A stretch of 64,000 nt of DNA from Rhizodiscina lignyota (Eukaryota > Ascomycota > Dothideomycetes > Aulographales > Rhizodiscinaceae), in NCBI GenBank assembly GCA_010015805.1, contig ML978121.1, forward strand, positions 2,914,001-2,978,000, read 5' to 3'. Both the position numbers and the translations under genes were made by a program. The notes under the pieces are model-generated. The model saw only the letters and a list, made by a program, of their open reading frames with translations, had not been told where the DNA came from and made no database searches. Below are positions 56,094 through 64,000 of this stretch, in pieces. Position 1 is the stretch's first letter. Every line of letters starts with the position of its first letter.

Positions 56094-57197
56094 ATGGCCA
56101 CCCACAAGATTATCCATCCGATACTCTTTCTTGCGCTTTCGGTATCCGCCACCGTAATCCAACCAAGGGACCTCACGATAGCAGAAAACTTCGTTCTCGC
56201 GGATTGTGGCATTGGAACGTTGCCGGATCCCTCTGCATCGACATCTCGCGAGGTCATTTATTATCCAGGCGATGTCTGGAATAAGGACGGCTCTACGAAT
56301 CGCCCGACGATGATGAAGAACGTGCCGTGGGACGGATCTTATCCGTGGCGAGAGAGCGGCGTTACAGTGACCATGCCGAATGGCGACGAGTTTACAGCCA
56401 CTGTAACGAATGCTGTCCATGACCCACAGTGGGCCGGAGGTGCATATCATTCATACGACGGGATGGGGTTCAATTGCTGGTCCTTTCACAAAGAGAGACT
56501 GTACCAGCTTGATGACGGGAAGTGGTGCTCCTCTGCGTTCGTCTGCAATCATGGGAGTGCTCCTGATGGGCCCGTACAACCCAGCCCTGGGCCAGCCCCG
56601 GCTCCTCAGCCACACGAGACGGTCGAGACCACATTCTCTGTCAACTCCGACATGGTAAGAATCTACGACAACAACCATCATGCTATTTTGGGCATGGTCG
56701 ACCGGGTGACCCAGGATGGCCGAAATTGCGATGAAACGGGAATGGACGTTGGTTCTGGTTGCAGGATCTCCTTCGAATGCCACGGTGCTGGCAAGGCCTC
56801 CGTTGGCAACATGGCTGATGCCCTGAAGAATCAAGTCGCCAACAGCAAAGACTTCGCAACATACGAGACAGATACCACTCAGATCTGCGCGGTATATGAC
56901 ACGCGGCCGGGCCATGAGGGTGAATGCCGCTCCTATAAGGACAAAATCGACACGTACGTCACCATGTCGAGGAAAATCAGCCTCGCTATCGACAACATCC
57001 CTGGAGAAGGCTCGTCCGACAACCCGTCCATGCAGGCGCTGATGCAATACGAAATTACTTGCGAGAAAGGAACATCTATGAGCTGCTTGGCTTGTAAAAT
57101 GATAGCCGCTGGCATGTCGGCCATAGCGGCAGATAGTTTCTTGTGGGCTGGCCCTGGCGCGACTATGAATGCGGTTTGCAATTTCGCTTGTACTTGA
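56094..57197 (+). CDS. Secreted Cys-rich protein of unknown function
   Basis: Intronless; the ATG at 56094 gives 367 residues with a signal peptide (MATHKIIHPILFLALSVSAT). The mature start LADCGIGTLPDPSASTSREV, then VPWDGSYPWRESGVTVTMPN and CWSFHKERLYQLDDGKWCSS, form a conserved module of uncharacterised secreted fungal proteins. A Pro-rich linker (PSPGPAPAPQPH) separates it from a second domain with many cysteines (NCDETGMDVGSGCRISFECH ... CEKGTSMSCLACKM). An upstream in-frame ATG at 55953 is rejected because of the TATA box position. It sits between two inverted F-box-like paralogues. Function unknown. Confidence 0.82.
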   Translation: MATHKIIHPILFLALSVSATVIQPRDLTIAENFVLADCGIGTLPDPSASTSREVIYYPGDVWNKDGSTNRPTMMKNVPWDGSYPWRESGVTVTMPNGDEFTATVTNAVHDPQWAGGAYHSYDGMGFNCWSFHKERLYQLDDGKWCSSAFVCNHGSAPDGPVQPSPGPAPAPQPHETVETTFSVNSDMVRIYDNNHHAILGMVDRVTQDGRNCDETGMDVGSGCRISFECHGAGKASVGNMADALKNQVANSKDFATYETDTTQICAVYDTRPGHEGECRSYKDKIDTYVTMSRKISLAIDNIPGEGSSDNPSMQALMQYEITCEKGTSMSCLACKMIAAGMSAIAADSFLWAGPGATMNAVCNFACT

Positions 57198-57544
57198 GCG
57201 CCACTGCGGAGGGTCGTAAGGCGGGCCATGAATTCTTTGCTATCAAATTGGGCACCTTGTCTAGTCTTTATTTGCTTTTGGATTCACTTCAGCGACTTAG
57301 AATAATGCATATGATCATAGCGAATTTCCAGCAGAGAATTTTGTAGCAACTAAGGACCATACCGTAAGACCATTTCTTGATTTCCGACTATCCCCGGCCC
57401 ACAAACTGAAGTCCTCCGCGACTGAAAGTACATCTCGGGTGATAAGAGTTTGCAGCAACTTTTCCAGCAAGTGTTCTCAATCTTCAAAATAACGCAAGCT
57501 CTCCACTTAGAGCTACAATGAAAACCAGAGTTGATTCTATCCCT
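57198..57544. other. Intergenic, convergent 3' ends
   Basis: 347 bases between the secreted protein gene and F-box-like paralogue B. Nothing recognised. Confidence 0.5.
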
Positions 57545-58555
57545 TCACTGCTCGTCTCCACCTTGTCCGTCATTGGGAGAGTCAACCTCACGGCCTGCCC
57601 AATATTTGAAGTACTCTTGGAGTCTCGAAGGATTTGAGGAAAACAGGGCCGGGCTCTTCAGAATTGACGGGTTGGCGCCAAGAGCACGACGCTCCATTTT
57701 GGAGGATTCTGTGAAATACCAAACCGCGAGAAACTTCTGCGTGGATGCCCACAAAGCTGGGTAGCGTTCTCGGTCGAAGTTGGCGAAGGACCTGTGAAGG
57801 TAGCTCCTGTTCGTGGACTCGCGGAACCTGAGAAAGAAGTGGATAACACAGCCTTCCGCGTGAAGCTGAGTAATAGCATCATCTAATACTGATGCCGAGA
57901 CGTCTCTAAATGGTATGAAGCTCAGCAGTTGATCGAACGCCCCAAGGGAGTCATATTCAAGGGCATCCTGAAGTAACAATCCAACGTCGGTGTCTGCCTT
58001 TAATGTAGCCCCTGCCATTAGAAGAGCTCCTAGGAGGTCGAGATTGTGTCTGCCCCGAGGTTGTTCTATGAACCTTGATGGTATGACGGTCTCGGGCGGC
58101 AATTTGAGTGACGGTAGAGAATAGAGCGCAGTCTTGGTGACAGTAGAGACAATAGAAGTTTCCAGTCTCTCTTTGGCCATTTTGCGGATGTAGCGGAACA
58201 CATCTCTGGTGAATGAAGATGACGCGATCAGCAACTTTACGGTGCTAGCGTCGACATCATCGGATCTGCCAATGTGACCGAAGATAAAACCTCCGTTGTC
58301 TGATAGGTTACTGGTTGGGTAGGTAAAGTCGAATTTCGGTTCCACCATTTTGGCGAATATCGTTCGCGTGGCAGGACTTTGAATCTTGGAGGACAGGGTG
58401 GGCGACGCTCGCGGCAGGTCGAGGCTCATACTCAAGAGCCAGATCTCGTGCAACATCTCGTTCGGCAACCGCTCGAGAGGAGATGAACCTTTGTCGTAGA
58501 ACCACTCCATTTCGCCGCCAGTTGGAGATTCCATGGTTCGTAGCACGTTGTGCAT
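57545..58555 (-). CDS. F-box-like protein, paralogue B
   Basis: Intronless, 336 residues from the first ATG; a second ATG at 58534 (MESPTGGEMEW) is equally likely. It has SPLERLPNEMLHEIWLLSMS near the N-terminus and a helical body with LLGALLMAGATLKADTDVGL, close in arrangement to paralogue A, but lacks A's ~85-residue basic extension. The C-terminus (REVDSPNDGQGGDEQ) is acidic and unique. The two genes point toward each other with one secreted protein gene between them. The family is diverse; function is inferred only from the F-box-like block. Confidence 0.7.
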   Translation of the reverse strand: MHNVLRTMESPTGGEMEWFYDKGSSPLERLPNEMLHEIWLLSMSLDLPRASPTLSSKIQSPATRTIFAKMVEPKFDFTYPTSNLSDNGGFIFGHIGRSDDVDASTVKLLIASSSFTRDVFRYIRKMAKERLETSIVSTVTKTALYSLPSLKLPPETVIPSRFIEQPRGRHNLDLLGALLMAGATLKADTDVGLLLQDALEYDSLGAFDQLLSFIPFRDVSASVLDDAITQLHAEGCVIHFFLRFRESTNRSYLHRSFANFDRERYPALWASTQKFLAVWYFTESSKMERRALGANPSILKSPALFSSNPSRLQEYFKYWAGREVDSPNDGQGGDEQ

Positions 58556-59259
58556 CTGTGATGGAGTGATGGTACTGCTGGTGTTTTGAGGTCAGAGTTG
58601 TTGTGGAAGAGTTTGCCCCGAAGGCCGAAATGAGAGAAGTTAAAGTGTGAAAATGTATCGGTAGAAGCACGATGAAGAAGGTTTAAAGTTGTTGCCCTGC
58701 ACCAAAACACGGCCTTGGCAGCCGTGCTCATGTCCAAATGGTGTCAATATAACACCGTCTGAAAGCACATACGCCATAGAGGTCATGAACAAGTGTTCTA
58801 AGTCCTACATACAGGCCTCACAACTACAGGTCGGTTCTATGAAGCTAACCCCGGTGATGCTCACATCGTCTGCTAGGATTCATCGCACGGTGGTCGTGTA
58901 CAAAACATTCAAGACCTGACATACTTACATATTGCTTGCATTTTACAGACTAACAGCGATGTTCAGCACCTCATTACTTGTACACATTATTTTGATGCTA
59001 AGCATCTCAAGACCAGGCTTCTGGCTCGACCCCTTAATCAGCAGACAGGACGGTGATAATTACGGGCGATGTTTAAAAGAACGGTACTTCTCTCGAGCAC
59101 TACTGCCTCGAACCGGCGATCAGAGATGTCCAAATTATCGCTTCCGTCGCCGTCGTGCTTTCGTTCAACGCCACCCCCTACCACCTATCCCGCGCTCATG
59201 CTAAAAATACCGCTATACCATATGCTAAATTCCAAAATACTCATATTAAAATCACAGCC
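58556..59259. other. Intergenic region
   Basis: 704 bases upstream of paralogue B and downstream of the RhoGAP gene. Short frames only; nothing supported. Confidence 0.45.
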
Positions 59260-61733
59260 TTAATCTTCATCGAATATCTGCAGGGTATTAAGCAGAATTG
59301 TGTCCACAACCTGTGCTTGCAGTCCTGCGTCCTGCATAGGTCCCTTATGCGCTCCCATAATCGTCGGTCTGTTCGCAAATCCATTAGCATCGCCTTCCAC
59401 ATTCAAGCAATCAGAAAGGTTGCTACTCACGCAAAACAAATCGCCAAGTTCATACTGCTCATGCGATTGTTCGCCTCATGCGACTGCACGCGCTGCAAGT
59501 GCAACACCAACGCTCTCAGCGTCGCATAATTCGGATCGGGGAGCTCGTTGATAGCCGCATGAATACTATCCCTCCGGACAATCGGATCCTGTATCCTCGC
59601 CGCCTCGATAAATCTACCATAATTTTCGTTCGTCAAGAGTGGCTCAGGCAGCTCACGGAAATACTGCTTCAACAGCCCTGCCACGAGATTCACATCGTGG
59701 AAGAAGGTCTCCGGGTTGCGGAAATCGACGCCCTCGGGGTCGCGCTCGTACATCGCACGCAGCTGCTGGATCTGCTGCGCGGTACCTGGTACACGATAGA
59801 TGCCTTCCATGTCGAGGCCGAACGTGTCGACAGCCTGCAGACAGTCCATCACAATTTTGGGTACGGGTGTGCCGTCGCGCATGAATAGCTCCTCAAGGTT
59901 GATGCCAAAGATCGGCTTGCTGGGCGGACCATTGTTCATTCCACCGCGCATGGCTTGGTCGCGAGAGCCAGGCCGCGGACCTGGACCGCCGCCGGGATAA
60001 GATGGGATCTGCTGTTGCTGGTGCTGCAATGGTGGGGGGCCACCGGGTCCTGGGTATTGCTGATGTTGTGGGCCACCAGGTCCAGGGTAGTGTTGCGGCG
60101 GAGGACCACCATAGCCACGCTCATGTGGGGACTGCTGGTAGCCATTGAAAGCTTGGTATCCTCCGGCCGACGAGGGAGTGGGGTAATGCGAGCCATCCGT
60201 TGCCTGGCGCTGTAACGGTTGATTTGGATCGGCAGACATTGGTGCCGCGGACATTGGTGCCGCAGACATCGGTGCCGCAGACATTGGTGCCGCAGATTGA
60301 GGAGGCCCGGCAGAGCCCTCCCTTCCGAATTGTGAGGGTGGCTGCTGTGAAATGCTCGTGGTTGTGGAGAGCTCTGGTAGCCGAGGAGGTTGGGAGGAGG
60401 AGAAGGACTGCCGGGGCTGGTGTTGTGGTTGAGGCTGAGGCTGAGGCTGAGATGGCGGTGGCTGAGACGTCGATTGGGGGTTTGGAGGACGGCTAGTCGA
60501 CGTGAGTGTCTTGTTCTGTTAGCAGCAATATCCAAGATTGAATCATATTTTATGATACTTACTGGATGCTGCTCATATTTGATCTCAGTTGACCTTGACG
60601 GAACTTTTGAAGCATGTCCCTTAATGTAAGTCTGCAGGTCGCGCTCATTGTCAATCTGGTGAACAATATCCCTCAAGCTGCGCTGGGTCTTCTCGGGGCT
60701 GTTAGGGTCGCCTAACGGTGTAATTAACAGCCCGTTGCTGAGGAGAAGTTTCTCGTTGAACGTCGCTAAAAGAAATATTAGCCTCGTGCGGGTGGCGAGT
60801 GCATGAACGACTTGTCTTACCGAACTTCTGCAATTGCAGCGTCAATGCCGAGTCGCACTCGGTGATCAATTCTTGGATGGCTTTGACAGCCTGCGGCCTC
60901 AGCGTCGTCACCAACTCCTGCCTCTGGCTGCGCGCATGTTGTACTTTCTGCTGATAGTCTCCATCTGCAGCCTGCACTCTTCCCTGCAGATCCTCTTCAT
61001 TCTTTGGCCCTCGCAGACCAAAGTGTCGGACCTTCTTGTCGCCCGTCTTAACGCCATCATAATCCTCAGCAAGCGAGTCATATTTGGCTTTGGCCTTCTC
61101 CATCTGCCTCTCCGCATCCTGCACACGATTCTCGGCAGCAAGGCCAGTCTGTTTCCAGTGCTTGCGGTTCTTCTCCATGTTCTGCGAGAGCTCGGTGAGG
61201 TCCTCGTGCATCTGATGCAGCGAAAGCGCAAACTGCGCGCCGTTCTCTGCCATGCGCTCGTGGACGTTGGTCACCTCGTCGAACTGCTTAGCGTACGACC
61301 CTTGCCGTGATTCCTGACGGCGGACGTTCTCGTGCGTGACGCGGCATAGCTTCTTTAACTCTTTCGCATGCTCGTCTTCGATCGAGGACCGCTTTTTCAG
61401 AAAGCTTGCAAAGTCCTATAGCAAACATTATTAGCTCGGCGCAAGCATGTAACGCCGTCGGGAGACTTACGCGAGCTGATGCAATGCTCTGCTTGAGACG
61501 AACAAGTAATGTATTTACGCCAATCTACGATTATCAGCAGAGTCACAAGAAAATATCAAGGGACAACGTACATCGGAGTATAGCACATTGTCCACCGCCT
61601 TTGCTGTCCCATCGTCCACCGGTGCGACTGGTGGTGCCTTGCTGGCTTCGATGGGGCTCGAAGGCAACAGCTCTTTCTCCTCGAAATTGCCATTGCTGTG
61701 TACGGGGCTGATCTGATTGTCATCCATTGGCAT
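59260..61733 (-). CDS. F-BAR and RhoGAP domain protein, Rgd1-like
   Basis: Six exons (minus), 61733-61572, 61524-61471, 61415-60821, 60765-60563, 60515-59431 and 59368-59260, give 735 residues. Rgd1-type proteins inactivate Rho GTPases (Rho3/Rho4 in yeast) at sites of polarised growth. Residues ~50-310 form an F-BAR coiled coil: LLVRLKQSIASARDFASFLK, SSIEDEHAKELKKLCR, HSLRDIVHQID-like tail. A Pro/Gln-rich linker follows, with four MSAAP/MSADP pentapeptides. The RhoGAP domain spans about 537-730: IFGINLEELF, EGIYRVPGT (Arg finger), FFHDVNLVAGLLKQYFRELP and SSMNLAICFAPTIMG, the last rebuilt by the final splice. All five introns (46-62 bases) are in phase and canonical. The ATG at 61733 is one codon pair upstream of a second ATG at 61727. 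Confidence 0.94.
60225..60300 (-). repeat. 15-base tandem repeat coding MSAAP units
   Basis: Inside the RhoGAP gene, a 15-base unit (GCGGCACCAATGTCT type) is repeated about four times, coding AAPMS-type pentapeptides in the disordered linker. It keeps frame whatever the copy number, so length polymorphism would be tolerated. Confidence 0.8.
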
Positions 61734-62062
61734 CGTTAATGGAGTGTATGTCAAAGAGGTGAAGTTGAAGGAAACTAGAGTGCATGAAGAGGAGTAGGCT
61801 TCAGTCAAACCCTTCCAGGTTGCCGCACTCGGGAATGCCCTGAAGCGCGCTTTGCCTGCGTCAGCGTCTATGGCGCAGCAGATGTGGCGCCCGCTAAAAC
61901 CTGCAGGCGAAGCTTGGCAGAGACCGACATCATCGTTGCTAATGGAGTACAGCATCCAGTCTGAATAACCCCCGAGAGCTTCCCCGTTACCAAAAAACGA
62001 AAACTGAACAATCCACGTGCTGTTCAATCACTTGAAGTTCCATTTTCTCATGTCCAATTGCA
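61734..62062. promoter_or_regulatory. Divergent promoter, RhoGAP gene / PNPOx-like gene
   Basis: 329 bases between divergent starts. A short upstream reading frame (ATG at 62050, out of frame, nine codons) overlaps the start of the PNPOx-like gene and might tune its translation. No clear TATA box. Confidence 0.45.
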
Positions 62063-62919
62063 ATGCCACTAATGCCTGAATCTACTGCAATGGCTACCAC
62101 AGTTCCGCCCTCATCCACTCTCCCACCAGAAGTAATAACCTGTCTCCAAAATGCGCGATTCGTATGTCTCTTCTCTTTTCTTCTCAAAGCTCTCACCTTT
62201 ATCTCTCGAGTCTTTTATACCCCGCAGTCTCCGAATCTAATCTTCAGTAGCTCCACCTTGCGACCTCTCATGCCAACCAACCCCACATCTCTCTCATGAA
62301 CTACACATATCTCCCATCGACTCCTTTCCGTTCCACCCCTACCATAATCATGACTACTCCGCCCGCCTCAAATTCCAAGAAGACCGCCAATCTCCTCGCA
62401 AACCCGCAAGTCTCACTCCTCGTACACGACTGGGTCTCCCATCGACCGCCAACACTATCTTCACCAGATCAGCAAACCAGCACAGCCGGCGACGGCAATT
62501 CAGCAAGCGGAGGAAGTGCTGTACGTAGCCAGAGTCCCAGCGGCCGAGGCGCATCGAGTCTAGCCAGTCTGCTGCTCGGAATCAACACAGCGGCCCTCTC
62601 GCGAATCAGCGTGACGCTGAACGGCGTGGCCGAGATTCTGCCTGAGGACTCGGAAGAAGCGAATTGGTGCAAGGCGCGACATGTGGAGAACAACACGTTT
62701 GAGCCTGGACAGTCGTCTAGCATCGGGTCTGGGATCTTTGGCGGGAGCAACGCAGCCAGTGGGGATGGGGATGGGGGCGCAGGGTGCTATATTGAGGGTG
62801 AGGAGGTCAGAGTCGTGGTGGTGCGGATACAAGATGGACGGCTATCGGATTGGAAGGGGCGAGTGGAAGATTGGACTGTTGGTGACGGGGAAGGGGAAGG
62901 ATTGGTGAATGGAGCATGA
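62063..62919 (+). CDS. Pyridoxamine 5'-phosphate oxidase-like FMN-binding protein
   Basis: Exons 62063-62161 and 62251-62919 give 255 residues. It belongs to the PNPOx-like split-barrel flavoproteins (as yeast YLR456W/YPR172W). Landmarks are LPPEVITCLQNARFLHLATS (junction TTC|CTC), PHISLMNYTYLPSTPF, IIMTTPPASNSKKTANLLAN, VSLLVHDWVSHR and SRISVTLNGVAEIL, which line the FMN site in the family. A Ser/Gly-rich insert (residues ~95-135) and another Gly-rich run near GSGIFGGSNAASGDGDGG enlarge the protein. In-frame ATGs at 62063, 62072 and 62090 are all possible starts. Enzymatic activity on pyridoxamine phosphate is not implied. Confidence 0.9.
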
Positions 62920-63687
62920 AGAATGGCCTTTGACATGGCATTCGAGCACCAAGAGAAGTTGGGATGGGGACAAATGAAGTTGATCTCCTTTCATCGGAGC
63001 TCGTGCAATGATGGTATCGAACAGATGATAACACTTGTCGCAAACTATCCGTGAGTACTTGATACGAGGCTATCCATATCACGCAAGCAGATGTGACCGA
63101 GAGTGGATGATGCATTCTATACGATAATGAGGGTTCACGTTAGCAACATGAACAATGAGAATGAAGTCATGAAGTTCCGATGATTGATTCATGCCTAGTC
63201 GTTTTGACCGATGAAGAAACTAGTGTACATTTTCCGATTGTCTGTTCAGGGTATGCCCATATCCCTATCCGTGCCGTCATCATTGATTCATGAGTGGTAT
63301 AGTGCAGTCAGAACCGTCAAATGCAAATAAACGCCTGCTTAAAGTCCATGATGTGAGAGTGGGGAAGCCATGGACAGCCCTGAAAGCTACTGGTGACCAG
63401 AGCCATAGCGCGAGAGCGTGTTTCTCGCATCATCCCTCGAGTGCCTCCGAGTGTGATCGCTGGCCTCCGGAAGATTTTCAATCGAGACACGCTTTCGGAA
63501 TTGAGACGGAGACTCTTTCGAAGCATCAGGCATGTCGTCGGCAGCATCGCTGTGTGAAGAAAAGTATAAGTATGAACCAAGGTCATCATTCTTTAGGAAG
63601 TGTGCAACGAAGGAAAAGAAGTAGTTCGGCAGGATGTTAGGATGTAGGTGATTGGGCGTTCAGATTGTAGGAGCTTCTGCAAGGCAC
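62920..63687. other. Intergenic, convergent 3' ends
   Basis: 768 bases. Several spurious frames of 80-116 codons on both strands without recognisable content. No RNA gene seen. Confidence 0.45.
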
Positions 63688-64000
63688 CTACGTATAGGTC
63701 TTGTTGCCGCCCACAGTCTTGGAGCCGTCAAGGTCGGAGTCGACGCGAGGATCGACCTTGTTCATCATGTCTGAGGAGTGAGGACCCGCCGTATCTAAAG
63801 TAGGTAAGCAAAATTAGCACAGCTCTGAGTTTCATGTTTGCACGAGGGATAACATACTGGGCGCAGGGCCTGGAGCACCACTGCCGGTCACACCAGCACC
63901 GTGAGTACCAGCACCATGAGTACCGCTAGTGCCAAAGCCAGCATCACCGTATCCAGCGCCACCAGTAGTACCAGTCACACCTGAGTCGTAAGTGTTGGTG
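63688..64000 (-). CDS. Gly-rich GPHSSDM-family stress-type protein, 5' partial
   Basis: Last exon 63794-63688 and part of the preceding exon (64000-63858) on the minus strand; the gene continues beyond the right edge. The upstream part is Gly/Thr/Ala-rich with short repeats (GTHGAGTHGAGVTG). A splice A|GTATGT to CTTTAG|AT gives NTAGPHSSDMMNKVDPRVDS, then DLDGSKTVGGNKTYT and stop. The block GPHxSDMxNKxDPRVDSDxDGS recurs at the end of many small hydrophilic fungal proteins of unknown function that look LEA-like. Start and full length not visible. Confidence 0.8.

Overview
The window looks like nuclear DNA of a filamentous ascomycete (Pezizomycotina, probably a dothideomycete). Introns are short (45 to about 100 bases, mostly GT-AG with RCTRAY-like branch sites). 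The gene set includes palI, ATG29, a Con-13-like protein, fungal DUF6594, Zn2Cys6 and PDR-type ABC genes. I assigned about 29 genes. Most exon boundaries were rebuilt by hand from reading-frame continuity and family resemblance; no search was run.

Layout. 1-5.2 kb: end of an ABC1/ADCK kinase, a DUF6594 gene (minus) with an apparent one-base frameshift, a retropepsin-like host gene and RPS4. 6-9.5 kb: a secreted Con-13-like metalloprotease and a class II aldolase/adducin gene (minus). 11.6-22 kb is a conserved housekeeping stretch: palI/RIM9, ATG29 (minus, with a 10-base micro-exon), a two-Myb telobox protein of Tay1/Teb1 type, COQ4 (minus) and an NTM1/TAE1 N-terminal methyltransferase. 22-36 kb is accessory: a Cys-rich protein of unknown function, a secreted protein resembling M35 proteases but with HALMH in place of HExxH, an F-box protein, and a Zn2Cys6 regulator divergent from a secreted carboxylesterase. 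The regulator-esterase pair is bracketed by two direct copies of a ~265-base repeat; the left copy abuts a pseudogene fragment of the window's own aldolase gene. A 3-kb gene-free tract follows, with a possible structured RNA.

36.4-49 kb: PDCD5 homologue, ACMSD-like amidohydrolase, a small secreted Cys-rich protein built from a duplicated module, VPS16, and a Snq2-type PDR transporter. 49-58.6 kb is accessory again: a 150-base foldback element, a secreted bacterial-type Fe3+ solute-binding protein, an epoxide hydrolase pseudogene, and two paralogous F-box-like genes converging on a secreted Cys-rich protein. 59-64 kb: an F-BAR/RhoGAP protein (Rgd1 type), a divergent PNPOx-like flavoprotein, and the 3' end of a Gly-rich GPHSSDM-family gene.

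Functional themes are mitochondria/ubiquinone (ADCK-like kinase, COQ4), autophagy and vacuole traffic (ATG29, VPS16), pH sensing and polarity (palI, RhoGAP), and a secreted/xenobiotic set (esterase, proteases, PDR pump, solute-binding protein, small secreted protein). No cluster with a secondary-metabolism backbone enzyme, no CRISPR, no rRNA and no convincing tRNA was seen. No retroelement with recognisable polymerase or integrase was seen.
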